Made by a program: the position numbers and the translations under genes
Shown here: positions 1 to 8,326 of the stretch, piece after piece
How positions within the stretch are numbered: position 1 is the stretch's first letter
Layout: each line of letters begins with the position of its first letter
Source of the DNA: Micrococcales bacterium
Lineage (GTDB): Bacteria; Actinomycetota; Actinomycetes; Actinomycetales; Cellulomonadaceae
Reading direction: 5' to 3'
NCBI GenBank assembly: GCA_009777345.1
Contig: WRMB01000014.1
Coordinates: 1 to 64,000 of the forward strand
Length of the DNA stretch: 64,000 bases
Notes under the pieces: model-generated
What the model was told of the DNA's origin: nothing
Seen by the model: the letters and a program-made list of their open reading frames with translations, nothing else
Database searches by the model: none

Positions 1-2
1 AG

Positions 3-209
3 CTCATCGACCCCGTCTCCGGCCGGAACTTCGGAACCCTGGAGAACGACCTGGCCAGCATCATCAGGACCGACCCCGACGTGGTAGTAGACTTCAAGGT
101 CAGACCCGTATACGAAGGGGACAGCAGGGTACCGGTGAGGATCGAGACGCGGTACCGTGTTGACGGCGGAGACTGGAGACGTGAGGTTTTTGAGAATGTC
201 AAGCGATAA
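3..209 (+). CDS. 3' end of YeeF-like nuclease toxin (partial at left edge)
   Basis: The last 68 codons of a gene that enters from the left edge. They match, almost base for base, the C-terminal part of the nuclease toxin module at 1591-2364 (LENDLASI, then a conserved beta-rich tail), so this is the tip of a DNA/RNA non-specific endonuclease domain of the kind found at the C-terminus of YeeF-like polymorphic toxins. The final 20 codons diverge from the second copy. The stop at 207-209 lies inside the start of the downstream immunity gene, as expected for a toxin-immunity pair. The catalytic part and the N-terminal secretion domain would lie outside the window, so the function is inferred from the second copy. 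Confidence 0.7.
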   Translation, partial: LIDPVSGRNFGTLENDLASIIRTDPDVVVDFKVRPVYEGDSRVPVRIETRYRVDGGDWRREVFENVKR

Positions 210-702
210 CAGAGGCATTGAGTCACAGCAGGAGTTGTCTAGGCTCGTAGCACAGGATCTCCACGAGGCACTCACAGACGACGCTGACGAGATCAGGTTT
301 GTCCTCACCATGTTCGTGCAGTACTCGCAGTCCAGCATACTGCTGCTCCGAGACGGCAAAAAGGTCGGCTCCTTGCCAGAGGCCGGAGAGATCGATTCTC
401 ACGCTGGCTCTTTGCGTGAGGCAATGTACACCCCGCAGGGTGGAACGTGGTTCAGTGCGGTGTTCCAGGTGTTCCGGGACGGGCGTATGAAGGCGTCGTA
501 CAACTACGACGAAGAGCCCGTGGTCACCGACGTCCGGGGTCGTCCAAGGGATATTATGCCCGCACTGTACGCGAAGGACCTGGAAGTGTTCCCGCGTTCG
601 GAGAGGGCGACTCCGGCGTGGTTGGCGGCGAAGGTTGAGGCGGGGCGTGCGCAGATCGCCCAGATCGAAGCTGACGAGCGCGCGAGACGCGCCGAGGGCT
701 GA
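196..702 (+). CDS. YezG-like (DUF600) immunity protein, copy 1
   Basis: A 168-residue acidic cytoplasmic protein with the YezG/DUF600 signature: a W-F-x-V-F strand, a DGR turn and SYNYDEEP in the second half. YezG-type proteins neutralise YeeF-type nuclease toxins. The ATG at 196 is preferred over the in-frame GTG at 157 because it matches the start of the paralogue at 2354 and overlaps the end of the toxin by 14 bp. From about codon 74 onward it is nearly identical to the paralogue; the N-terminal half is clearly diverged. Family assignment rests on motif recognition; pairing with the nuclease rests on overlap. Confidence 0.75.
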   Translation: MSSDNRGIESQQELSRLVAQDLHEALTDDADEIRFVLTMFVQYSQSSILLLRDGKKVGSLPEAGEIDSHAGSLREAMYTPQGGTWFSAVFQVFRDGRMKASYNYDEEPVVTDVRGRPRDIMPALYAKDLEVFPRSERATPAWLAAKVEAGRAQIAQIEADERARRAEG

Positions 703-739
703 GGTGTCGGCCTGGGTTCTGCGCTGCTGGGTCGGCATC

Positions 740-955
740 CTCTTCGCACCCCGACCGACAACAACTGTCGAGAGCGTGTACTCAACCGTCCTCGGCAGAG
801 TAAGCAGGTCGCAGGCACCGCGCGTGCTAGTCAACCTGGATGACTCATCAGTGGATGTTGCCGACCTCCACCGCTACTTCACAGAGAACCCGATGCAGGG
901 TCTCGAGGAAGTGATCGTGGTGCGCGGCGGCACAGTTCAGCAGATCTATCCCTGA
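740..955 (+). pseudogene. Fragment of CdiA_C-type tRNase toxin
   Basis: An open stretch without a plausible start, in a different frame from the preceding immunity gene, encodes a tail resembling the C-terminal tRNase domain of contact-dependent inhibition toxins: VESVYSTVLGRV, then PRVLVNLDDSSV, LHRYF and GLEEVIVVRGG. Only the last 60-70 residues of that domain are present, so it is a displaced toxin tip, not a working gene. It is followed after 19 bp by an immunity-like gene at 975, the usual arrangement of an orphan toxin/immunity module. The left boundary is approximate; the family call is by motif memory. Confidence 0.6.
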
Positions 956-974
956 CAATATGAGGTGAGTAGGC

Positions 975-1451
975 ATGTTCAGTTACACACTAGCACTGAG
1001 AGCGGAGTCCGATCTCGACGGCATTACCTCAGCCTTAGTCAGCATCCTAGGTATCCAGGATCCCTCAGAATTACCGGAGCGGTACCCAGGGCTCTTTGTA
1101 GACGCTACCGAAACCTTTATTCCTGCACAGGAGATCGTCTACAAGAGATTTCTAGGGACTCCCGCCACGGCTAGACTGCACTACTCGATGAACTATGGCG
1201 ATTGGGAGCGATTAAGAATTCCAGTGGCCGCGTCTGCAGCACGTCTAGTCGTCGAGACGGACGCGCTGGCGTTCATGACGTTCTCCGTAGACAGTCTGAT
1301 CATGCGGCGTACTGACGGAGTGCTGTATCTGTACGAGAACTCTGACAACACGTGGAGGGAGCCTGAAGTCATCTCTAAGATTCCCCAACCGTGGGTCATG
1401 ACGACCGACGAGTACGAGGGGACCCCTCCCGGAGGCAGCCCGTACGGCTGA
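975..1451 (+). CDS. Candidate immunity protein for the tRNase tip
   Basis: A 158-residue protein with no signal peptide or membrane segment. The ATG at 975 has a purine-rich ribosome site (GAGGTGAG) at the right distance. The mid-to-late part (ALAFMTFSVDSLIMRRTDG, then a W-rich tail) faintly resembles SitI3-type immunity proteins, but I do not recognise the family firmly. Its job as an immunity protein is inferred from its position directly behind a truncated CdiA_C-like toxin end and in front of another orphan toxin module. Base composition is lower in GC than the neighbouring housekeeping DNA, consistent with transfer. Confidence 0.55.
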   Translation: MFSYTLALRAESDLDGITSALVSILGIQDPSELPERYPGLFVDATETFIPAQEIVYKRFLGTPATARLHYSMNYGDWERLRIPVAASAARLVVETDALAFMTFSVDSLIMRRTDGVLYLYENSDNTWREPEVISKIPQPWVMTTDEYEGTPPGGSPYG

Positions 1452-1590
1452 TTCACCGGCGGGACTCCGCCCGCCAGGACCGACCAGCCCGGCCGGACCT
1501 GGCTCACGGCCCGGGAGCGGTCAGGGTGAGCTGTCGACCGGTCCTGCGGGCGGGGTCGGTCCTGCTGGTGCGGTTCCGGCGCGTCCGGAC

Positions 1591-2364
1591 GTGCCGACGC
1601 CGCAGGTCCTGGCCGAGCACCCACGGCCGTTCACCAGCGGCACGGTGAGCGTGGCCGCTGGCGACGTGCCCGGTTCCAGGACCCCGTTCGTCCGGGCAGA
1701 TGCCTCAGGGAGCACGGTGCTGCACGACGGCCGTGCGCTGGCACCGGACACGGTCTACCAGGTCGAGGGCCGTGGTCGTTTCTACACCGACGCCGACGGG
1801 ACGGTCGTGCGGGTGGAGACCACCTCTGGCGGCGGTGCCGGTGTCAACCCTGACCTGAACCGTCCTCTGCCCAGCATCGAGTACGTCGTCAACGGCGACA
1901 CGGTGTTCCGGACCGACGATCTGGCCCGGACCGTGGAGATGGACGCCCGGGGCCTGACCGCGACGGGAGGCACCCGCTCGGGCAGCATCCAGGGCTCCGT
2001 GGGGGCCGAGGGCCGCGCGCAGTACCCCGGCACCGACCCGGCCACCGGCAGGCCCTACGACTACGAGGGCGGGCACCTGCGCGGCACCCAGTTCGACGGC
2101 CCCAGAGAGCGCGTCAACTACGTCCCCATGCTCGAAGAGGTCAACAACGCCCGCTCCCAGCTCATCGACCCCGTCTCCGGCCGGAACTTCGGAACCCTGG
2201 AGAACGACCTGGCCAGCATCATCAGGACCGACCCCGACGTGGTAGTAGACTTCAAGGTCAGACCCGTATACGAAGGGGACAGCAGAGTGCCGGTGAGGAT
2301 TGAAGTAGAGTACCGCATCGACGGTGGCGATAAGATAGAGGAGGAGTTTATAAATGTCAAGTGA
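1591..2364 (+). CDS. Orphan YeeF-like DNA/RNA non-specific endonuclease toxin module
   Basis: A 257-residue C-terminal toxin module. The core has YEGGHLRG around residue 160 (His162 is the expected catalytic base of the Endonuclease_NS_2 fold) and RERVNYVPM about 18 residues later with the conserved Asn. No secretion or trafficking domain is present. The frame is open back to 1402 and that upstream part codes for a Pro/Gly/Ala-rich linker, the kind that precedes the toxic tip in full-length polymorphic toxins; the first possible start is GTG 1591, without a good ribosome site. It therefore looks like a silent replacement cassette. It overlaps its immunity gene by 11 bp. Confidence 0.65.
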   Translation: MPTPQVLAEHPRPFTSGTVSVAAGDVPGSRTPFVRADASGSTVLHDGRALAPDTVYQVEGRGRFYTDADGTVVRVETTSGGGAGVNPDLNRPLPSIEYVVNGDTVFRTDDLARTVEMDARGLTATGGTRSGSIQGSVGAEGRAQYPGTDPATGRPYDYEGGHLRGTQFDGPRERVNYVPMLEEVNNARSQLIDPVSGRNFGTLENDLASIIRTDPDVVVDFKVRPVYEGDSRVPVRIEVEYRIDGGDKIEEEFINVK

Positions 2365-2860
2365 AGGCGGAGGGCTGGAAGCGCAGCAGGAACTGTCCAG
2401 ACTCATTGCTCAGGAACTCTACGAAGTCATCCCAGAACACGCTGACGAGGTCCGGTACGTTGTCAGTATGTTCGTCCAGTATTCGCAATCCAAAACCTTA
2501 TTGTATCAAGACGGAGAGGAGGTCGGCTCCCTATCGGGCGTGGGTAACGTCAAGAGCAATGCTCGTTCTTTACGCGAGGCAATGTACACCCCGCAGGGTG
2601 GAACGTGGTTCAGTGCGGTGTTCCGGGTGTTCCGGGACGGGCGCATGAAGGCGTCGTACAACTACGACGAAGAGCCCGTGGTCACCGACGTCCGGGGTCG
2701 TCCGAGGGATATTATGCCCGCGCTGTACGCGAAGGACCTGGAAGTGTTCCCGCGTTCGGAGAAGGCGACTCCGGCGTGGTTGGCGGCGAAGGTTGAGGCG
2801 GGGCGTGCGCAGATCGCCCAGATCGAAGCCGACGAGCGCGCGAGACGCGCCGAGAGCTGA
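2159..2860. repeat. Direct repeat, right copy (toxin tip plus immunity gene)
   Basis: Right-hand partner of 1-702 at a constant offset of 2158 bp. The repeat ends exactly at the stop codon of the immunity gene; no similarity to the left copy is seen beyond 2860. Confidence 0.85.
2354..2860 (+). CDS. YezG-like (DUF600) immunity protein, copy 2
   Basis: A 168-residue paralogue of the protein at 196-702, with the same W-F-x-V-F, DGR and SYNYDEEP core. A strong GAGGAGGAG ribosome site at 2338-2346, inside the toxin reading frame, fixes the ATG at 2354. The gene overlaps the toxin stop, so toxin and immunity are translationally linked. Residues 1-73 differ from copy 1 at many positions whereas residues 74-168 are almost identical, which suggests that specificity lies in the N-terminal half or that the 3' halves were homogenised by recombination. 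Confidence 0.75.
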   Translation: MSSEGGGLEAQQELSRLIAQELYEVIPEHADEVRYVVSMFVQYSQSKTLLYQDGEEVGSLSGVGNVKSNARSLREAMYTPQGGTWFSAVFRVFRDGRMKASYNYDEEPVVTDVRGRPRDIMPALYAKDLEVFPRSEKATPAWLAAKVEAGRAQIAQIEADERARRAES

Positions 2861-3130
2861 CGAAGCAGGAACTGGACATCAACTCGTGGGTGACCACGTT
2901 TGAGTAGGTTCCAGAGAACGGTACGTGAGGCTTACGTTTGCTGGCTGGTCTCCCAGCTGGCCCGCCATGCTCACGAGCTGACTGCGGTTGGTCGTTGCTC
3001 GTTTCGTGGGGGAGGTGCATCTGGTGCGGGTGCGGCCGGTGGACGATGTCGCCTGCTGCCCGCCAGGAACGCGGCCTGTGCATCGGTGTGACACTCCGAC
3101 CTGCTGTCCTTCCCGGCCGGGCTGCGTGGC
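2861..3130. other. Intergenic stretch, no convincing gene
   Basis: About 270 bp between the toxin array and the hydrolase gene. Short open frames exist on both strands, but none has a ribosome site, a leaderless box or a protein-like composition. No hairpin of note was seen. Confidence 0.5.
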
Positions 3131-3136
3131 TAGGCT
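3131..3136 (+). promoter_or_regulatory. -10 box of leaderless promoter for the hydrolase gene
   Basis: TAGGCT starts 12 nt before the GTG at 3143, and no Shine-Dalgarno sequence is present. This spacing recurs at several genes in the window and fixes the start codon. Confidence 0.6.
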
Positions 3137-3142
3137 GCGGTC

Positions 3143-4696
3143 GTGCTGGAACGACTGCGACGGCGGATCGGCAGGCCGACGACGGCCTGGCGCCTGTTGA
3201 CCGAGACTGCGATGGCCATGGTCGTCCTGGCCGTGCTCGGGGCGGTGCTCGGCCCGCAGTGGGACCCGGAGCCGCTGACCAGCTCGTTGCGGGTGGCTAC
3301 GGCCGACACCGCGGTCGGTGGCGCGCCGGACCTGGAGGCATACCCGGTGCGCGAGCGCACCGTCACTGTCGAGCTGGACGGGGCGCAGGTCCGGGCCCGG
3401 GTCACCGAGCCGGTCGACGCGCCGGGCCCGCGTCCGGGGATGGTCTTCGTGCACGGTGCCGGTACGGCCGACCACGGCACGGCGTTCGTCGACCACACGC
3501 ACGCGCTGGCTGCCGCCGGGATCGTCACGATGGTGCCGGACAAGCGCACTGACACCTACACCATGATGCACCGCGACTACGTGGCGATGGCCGACGACTA
3601 CCTGCGCTCGGTCGACGTGCTGCGGGCCTGGCCGGGGGTGGACCCGACCCGGGTCGGGGTGTACGCGGTGAGCGAGGGCGCCTGGATCGCCCCGGTGATG
3701 GCCGTGGACGACCCGGACCTGGCGTTCCTCGTGCTGGTCTCGGCCCCCGTGGTGCCGCCGCGGGAGCAGGCCGCCTTCGCGGTGGACAGCTACCTGCGTA
3801 ACACCGGGGTGCCGCGCGGGGTGTTCCGGGCGATCCCGCGCGCGGTGGGGCTCAGCCTGCCCGGGGCGTTCGAGTACGTGGACTTCGACGTCAGCGGCTA
3901 CCAGCAGCAGGTGCGCCAGCCGGTGCTCGTCGCCTACGGCACGGGTGACGCCTCGATGCCGATCGTGCAGGCCGCGGAGCAGATCGTGGCCGACGCCGCC
4001 CAGGCCGGCAACGACCAGGTGACGGTGCGCTACTACGCCGGTGGTGACCACGGGCTGAACGTGGACGGCCGGGTGGTGCCCGTGTCCCTCGTCGACGTCG
4101 GCGGCTGGGTGCTGGGCCTGCCGCAGACCGCGACGGCACCGCCGCGGATCGCCGGGGCGCGCCCGGAGCAGCAGTTCCGGGCCGGGCCGGTGCCGATGCC
4201 GCGCTGGCTGCGCGACGGCAACGTGCTCCTCGTCACCGGTGTCGTCACGGCCTCGGTGGTCGTCGGGGCCGGTCTGCTCGGGTTCGGCCACCACGGTGTC
4301 GGTGCGTGGCGACGGCGCCGGGCGCTGGCGGCGGGTCGTCCGGTGCCGACGAGGAACGGAATCACCCGATCGTTGGCTGTTCCGCTGTCCCTGTGCGCGG
4401 CGGGCTGCCTGGCGACGGCGGCGGCCCTCGTCTGGTACCTGTGGGCGGTGGCTCGGCTGGCGCTGGAGTACGAGCGCAACCCGCTGGTAGTGACCGGTGG
4501 ATGGCTGGTGGTACGGGTGCTCGGACTGGCGACGGCGCTGGTCGCGGTGGTGGCGCTGCGTGCGGTGCGGGTCCGTGGACCGGAACGGTCGGTCGTCGGG
4601 GTGGTGCCGTGGACCGCCGTGGGCACGGCGGGTCTGGCCTGTCTCGTCCTGCTGGTCGTGCTGGCCTACTGGGGCGTCTTCCAGCTGGGGATCTGA
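3143..4696 (+). CDS. Membrane-anchored alpha/beta hydrolase with C-terminal membrane segments
   Basis: A 517-residue protein. An N-terminal hydrophobic segment (about residues 23-40) is followed by an alpha/beta-hydrolase domain: oxyanion region FVHGAG near 110, nucleophile elbow YAVSEGAW (Ser in an x-S-x-G context, near 176), acid GTGDAS near 272 and GGDHGLN (His near 302). At least three hydrophobic helices follow in the last 160 residues (LLVTGVVTASVVVGAGLLG and two later). The catalytic domain probably faces outside the cytoplasm. The substrate is unknown; dipeptidyl-peptidase/acyl-esterase-like folds are the nearest guess. It is monocistronic by position, with 94 bp before the next operon. 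Confidence 0.75.
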   Translation: MLERLRRRIGRPTTAWRLLTETAMAMVVLAVLGAVLGPQWDPEPLTSSLRVATADTAVGGAPDLEAYPVRERTVTVELDGAQVRARVTEPVDAPGPRPGMVFVHGAGTADHGTAFVDHTHALAAAGIVTMVPDKRTDTYTMMHRDYVAMADDYLRSVDVLRAWPGVDPTRVGVYAVSEGAWIAPVMAVDDPDLAFLVLVSAPVVPPREQAAFAVDSYLRNTGVPRGVFRAIPRAVGLSLPGAFEYVDFDVSGYQQQVRQPVLVAYGTGDASMPIVQAAEQIVADAAQAGNDQVTVRYYAGGDHGLNVDGRVVPVSLVDVGGWVLGLPQTATAPPRIAGARPEQQFRAGPVPMPRWLRDGNVLLVTGVVTASVVVGAGLLGFGHHGVGAWRRRRALAAGRPVPTRNGITRSLAVPLSLCAAGCLATAAALVWYLWAVARLALEYERNPLVVTGGWLVVRVLGLATALVAVVALRAVRVRGPERSVVGVVPWTAVGTAGLACLVLLVVLAYWGVFQLGI

Positions 4697-4754
4697 GCCC
4701 GGGACGAACTCGTTCGTGGAACCGGGACCGCAGAACCTCTACGGTAGGGCACCA

Positions 4755-4782
4755 TAGGATCGGACAATTCGGCACAGGAAGG
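4755..4782 (+). promoter_or_regulatory. Promoter -10 and ribosome site of the PFNA-like operon
   Basis: TAGGAT at 4755-4760 predicts transcription from about 4767. AGGAAGG at 4776-4782 lies 8 nt before GTG 4791 and only 2 nt before GTG 4785, so it selects 4791 as the phosphatase start. A short inverted repeat, ACGAAC-TC-GTTCGT, sits just upstream at 4702-4715. Confidence 0.5.
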
Positions 4783-4790
4783 GTGTGTTG

Positions 4791-5645
4791 GTGCGCACGT
4801 GCTGGGGCTCTGCCACCGACCGGGGCACGGTTCGGGCGGTGAACGAGGACGCTGCCCTGACCTACCCACCCCTGTTCCTGGTCGCCGACGGGATGGGCGG
4901 GCACGACGCGGGCGACCTGGCCTCGCGGATCGCGGTGGAGGAGTTCGCCCAGATGGCGGGCCCCGAGTTCGTCTCGGCCGACGAGGTCCGCGCCGCGTTC
5001 GACCGCACGGTGGCCCGGATCCGCGCCGAGTTCACCCAGGGTCGGCAGGGCGGGACCACCGTGGCGGGAGTGGCCGTGACCGACCAGGCCGACCTGCCGT
5101 TCTGGCTGGTCTTCAACATCGGCGACTCGCGGGTGTACCGCTGGACCGACGAGACCGGTCTGGCCCAGGTCAGCGTCGACCACTCGGTGGTCCAGGACCT
5201 GGTGGACAAGGGCTTCCTGAGCCCCAGCGAGGCGGAACGGCACCCGGAGCGGCACGTGCTGACCCGGGCCCTGGGGACGAACGGCACCGCCGAGGTGGAC
5301 TACTGGATGCTCCCGGCTGCGGGCGGCGACCGGATGATGGTCTGCACCGACGGCCTGACCCGTGAGCTGCGGCACGACGAGATCGCCGAGGTGCTCCGGC
5401 TGAACCCCGAACCCAAGACTGCGGCAGTTGCTCTGGTGAACGAGGCCGTCCGACGCGGCGCTCGCGATAACGTCACTGTCGTGGTGGTGGACATGGCCTT
5501 CGTGGACGTCGAGCCGGACATCAAGTTCGACCAGCGTTACACGACGGCACAACGTGCCGCTGGGACCAGCCCGGTGTCGAGCCGTGGCTGGGACGAGATG
5601 CTCGACGGGGCGACCTTGCCCCGTCGCAACCTTGTGGAGGAATGA
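4791..5645 (+). CDS. PP2C-family Ser/Thr protein phosphatase
   Basis: A 284-residue single-domain PP2C phosphatase that would dephosphorylate substrates of the kinase two genes downstream. Metal-binding and signature motifs are all present in order: RGTVRAVNEDAAL, VADGMGGHDAG, GTTVAG, NIGDSRVYRW, DHSVVQDLV, VLTRALG, VCTDGLTREL and ARDNVTVVVVD. There is no transmembrane segment, unlike PstP of mycobacteria. It is the first gene of an eight-gene operon and overlaps the next gene by 4 bp (ATGA). The start is chosen from the AGGAAGG ribosome site. Confidence 0.9.
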   Translation: MRTCWGSATDRGTVRAVNEDAALTYPPLFLVADGMGGHDAGDLASRIAVEEFAQMAGPEFVSADEVRAAFDRTVARIRAEFTQGRQGGTTVAGVAVTDQADLPFWLVFNIGDSRVYRWTDETGLAQVSVDHSVVQDLVDKGFLSPSEAERHPERHVLTRALGTNGTAEVDYWMLPAAGGDRMMVCTDGLTRELRHDEIAEVLRLNPEPKTAAVALVNEAVRRGARDNVTVVVVDMAFVDVEPDIKFDQRYTTAQRAAGTSPVSSRGWDEMLDGATLPRRNLVEE

Positions 5646-6706
5646 TGACAACAGTCTCCAGCTATGTTCCAGGTGACTGGACGGCGGTGGTGTGCGAGGG
5701 CTTCGTGGCCCTGCTGGGCCCGGCCACGGCGCCCGCCACAGCCGAGCGGCTGTGGTTCGGCTCGCAGGATCAGCTGAGCTTCATCGACGGCCTTTCGGTG
5801 CTGGCCGCCGACGGTTTTGGCGCGATGCAGCCGTTCGTGCTGTCGGTTCGTGGTGACGACGGTGTGACCCACGTGGCCGTACGCGGCGACGTCATCGTGG
5901 ACGCCCAGGTGCAGGACACCGTCGTGACGATCGACGGGCACGGTGTGGCCACCTGGACCGAGCGGAACCTCGGCGGGGTGTCCGCGCTGGTCGTCCGGGT
6001 GCCCGGCGGCAGCGAGGGACCGGACCTGCCGCTGGTGGCGGGTGTGGTGCGGGCCGGTGGCCTGCGTGCGCCGCACGGGGCCAAGATCGGTTCGGCAGAC
6101 GAGTCCGCCGACTCTGAGGAGCCTGCGCCGGCCGGTAGTCTGCCGGCCTCCGTCAAGACCGTCGCTGCCGCCAGGGAAGGGGCCCGGAAGAAGACGACCC
6201 GGCCCAAGGCGCAGCCGCCAGCCCCTGAACCGGTCGCCGAGACCGGCGTCACCGCGGCCGCGGCCGAGGAGTACGTCGAGCCGACTCCCGCGGACGACAA
6301 CTTCGCCGGGGGCGACGTGCTCCCGGACTACTCCGCGCAGGACGATGCCGCGCCCTCGGACGCTCCGACCGCCCAGCTGGTGCTGAACACCGGTCTGATC
6401 GTCGCGCTGGACCGCCCGGTGCTGCTCGGTCGTGCCCCGCAGGCCGCCCGCGTGTCCAGCCGCGAGATGCCGCGGCTGGTCGCCGTGCCCAGCCCGCAGC
6501 AGGACATCAGCCGTACCCACGCCGAGGTCCGGATGGACGGGGACGACGTCCTGGTCACCGACCTCGACTCGACCAACGGGGTGCACGTCCTGCGGCCCGG
6601 TGGCGGGGCGCGGCGTCTGCGTCCGGGCGAGCCCCGGGTGCTGGCCGCCGACGAGACGATCGACCTCGGTGACGGAGTGACGTTCGTGGTGGAGCGGATG
6701 CGGTGA
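5642..6706 (+). CDS. FHA-domain protein
   Basis: A 354-residue protein. The C-terminal 110 residues form a forkhead-associated phosphothreonine-binding domain: LLGRAPQA, then ISRTHAEVRMDG with the conserved Ser-x-x-His, then TDLDSTNGVHV. The N-terminal 130 residues are a beta-rich domain I do not recognise, joined by a long Ala/Pro/Glu-rich linker. FHA partners typically dock on autophosphorylated kinases, and this gene is sandwiched with 4-bp overlaps between phosphatase and kinase, so it probably scaffolds that pair. Either ATG of the double ATGATG at 5642 could serve as start. Confidence 0.85.
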   Translation: MMTTVSSYVPGDWTAVVCEGFVALLGPATAPATAERLWFGSQDQLSFIDGLSVLAADGFGAMQPFVLSVRGDDGVTHVAVRGDVIVDAQVQDTVVTIDGHGVATWTERNLGGVSALVVRVPGGSEGPDLPLVAGVVRAGGLRAPHGAKIGSADESADSEEPAPAGSLPASVKTVAAAREGARKKTTRPKAQPPAPEPVAETGVTAAAAEEYVEPTPADDNFAGGDVLPDYSAQDDAAPSDAPTAQLVLNTGLIVALDRPVLLGRAPQAARVSSREMPRLVAVPSPQQDISRTHAEVRMDGDDVLVTDLDSTNGVHVLRPGGGARRLRPGEPRVLAADETIDLGDGVTFVVERMR

Positions 6707-8298
6707 CCAGGAGGCGTCAGCCGAGCACGCCGCCCGACCTGCCCGGCTACAGCTACAGCCGGTTGCTCGGGATGGGCGGTTTCGCCGACGTCTTCCTGTA
6801 CCGGCAGGAGCTGCCGATACGCGACGTGGCTGTCAAGGTGCTGCTCGCATCGCACCTGGGGGACGACGCGCGCGAGCAGTTCGTCACCGAGGCGAACCTC
6901 ATGGCCCAGGTGTCACAGCACCCGGCCATCGTCACGGTGCACCACGCCGGTTTCGCCGACGACGGTCGGCCGTACCTGGTCATGGAGTACTGCTCCCGGC
7001 CTGGTGTCGCGGAGCGGTACCGGACCGAGCGGATGGGCGTCGCCGAGTGCCTCCGGATCGCGATCCGGATCGCCTCGGCGGTGGCCAGCGCGCACGAGGC
7101 GGGTATCTGGCACCGGGACATCAAACCGGCCAACGTGCTCACCACGGACTTCGGCTGGCCCGCGCTGACCGATTTCGGCATCGCCGCCACGGCGGCGCTG
7201 GCCGGGTCGGCGGCGGGCATGTCGATCCCGTGGGCGCCGCCCGAGCTGCTCAGCCCGAGCCCGTCGGGCGACGAGCGGTCCGACGTGTACTCGCTGGCCG
7301 CGACGCTGTACTCGATGCTGGCCGGGCGTTCGCCGTTCGAGGTGCTGGGCACCGCGAACTCGGCCAGCGACCTGGTCGGCCGGATCGAGCGGATGCCGCT
7401 GCCGCGGATCTCGCGCGACGACGTGCCCGACGAGCTGTTCGAGGTGCTCGACACCGCGATGGCCCGGCGGGTCGCGGACCGGCACCCCAGCGCGATCGCG
7501 TTCGCCCGGGACCTGCAGGGTATCGAGGCCGACCTGGGCCTGCCGGTGACGGTGCTCGACCTGGTCGAGACCGAACCCGAGGTCACCGGCACCCCAGAGG
7601 TCCAGGCTGACACCTGGGTACCGCTCGACCAGGTCGACGGCGCTCTCGGGCCCCAGACCGACGAACCGGTCGTCGAGACCAGCCTCCCCGCCGAGGCCCC
7701 GGTCGCCGAGGTTCCGGTCGTCGAGGTCGGCTCGGACCCGGACGATGACGAGATCGACGAGACGACCCGGTCCCGGGACCTGATCATGCTCGGTGCCGAG
7801 CCGGACGAAGGCCGGTACCGCGACAGCCAGGTCGAGGTCCCGGAGCCTGCGACGGACGTCGACCCGGCCGCGAGACGCACCAGGCGGCGCATCGACCTCG
7901 TCGCCGTCGGGACCCTGGTGCTCGTCGTTGTCGCGGTCGCGGTGGCGGCCACGCTGGGCCGCACCTCCGACGCTGGGACCCGGCCGTCGGTGCCCCGGCA
8001 CGTCGAGGTGTCCGAGCCGCGTGTCGAGGCCGAGGCCGTCCCGGCTCCGGGCGAGCTGGTCGGGACCGTGGCTGACGGTGCCGCCACGTTCACCTGGACC
8101 AACCCGAAGCCCGCCGAGGGCGACCGCTACCGGTGGGTTCGGGTCGAGCTGGGCGGCACGTCGCGGCCGGCCTTCGTGGACGATCCTTCTGTGGTGGTGC
8201 CGCTCGGACCGGACGACGGCCCGGTGTGCATCGAGGTCTTGGTCATGCGGGCCGACGGTCGGCTGTCGGTCCAGTCCGCCACGGGGTGCGCTCAGTGA
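6703..8298 (+). CDS. Transmembrane Ser/Thr protein kinase (Pkb2-like)
   Basis: A 531-residue Hanks-type kinase. Motifs: glycine loop LGMGGFADVF, VAVKVLL lysine, WHRDIKPANVL catalytic loop, LTDFGIA, WAPPEL and DVYSLAATLYSMLAGRSPF. After an acidic linker (residues 280-390) a single membrane helix (VGTLVLVVVAVAVAATLG, about 402-421) leads to a short outside domain of about 110 residues that resembles a degenerate FnIII fold rather than PASTA repeats. Start GTG 6703 overlaps the FHA stop (GTGA). In bifidobacteria the equivalent PFNA-cluster kinase is thought to sense extracellular signals and control the downstream surface and assembly genes. Confidence 0.9.
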   Translation: MTRRRQPSTPPDLPGYSYSRLLGMGGFADVFLYRQELPIRDVAVKVLLASHLGDDAREQFVTEANLMAQVSQHPAIVTVHHAGFADDGRPYLVMEYCSRPGVAERYRTERMGVAECLRIAIRIASAVASAHEAGIWHRDIKPANVLTTDFGWPALTDFGIAATAALAGSAAGMSIPWAPPELLSPSPSGDERSDVYSLAATLYSMLAGRSPFEVLGTANSASDLVGRIERMPLPRISRDDVPDELFEVLDTAMARRVADRHPSAIAFARDLQGIEADLGLPVTVLDLVETEPEVTGTPEVQADTWVPLDQVDGALGPQTDEPVVETSLPAEAPVAEVPVVEVGSDPDDDEIDETTRSRDLIMLGAEPDEGRYRDSQVEVPEPATDVDPAARRTRRRIDLVAVGTLVLVVVAVAVAATLGRTSDAGTRPSVPRHVEVSEPRVEAEAVPAPGELVGTVADGAATFTWTNPKPAEGDRYRWVRVELGGTSRPAFVDDPSVVVPLGPDDGPVCIEVLVMRADGRLSVQSATGCAQ

Positions 8299-8326
8299 TG
8301 TCCAGCGATGCCCGGCGGTGGGACCA

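Larger units (their letters stand above)
1..702. repeat. Direct repeat, left copy (toxin tip plus immunity gene)
   Basis: Positions 1-702 align without gaps to 2159-2860 (constant offset 2158). Identity is near complete for 1-145 and 416-702 and much lower in between, over the last toxin codons and the first half of the immunity gene. The repeat continues beyond the left edge of the window. Confidence 0.85.

Noticed and set aside
2879..4294. Minus-strand open frame of 471 codons
   Set aside because: Antisense to the hydrolase gene; low-complexity His/Arg/Pro composition and no start signals.
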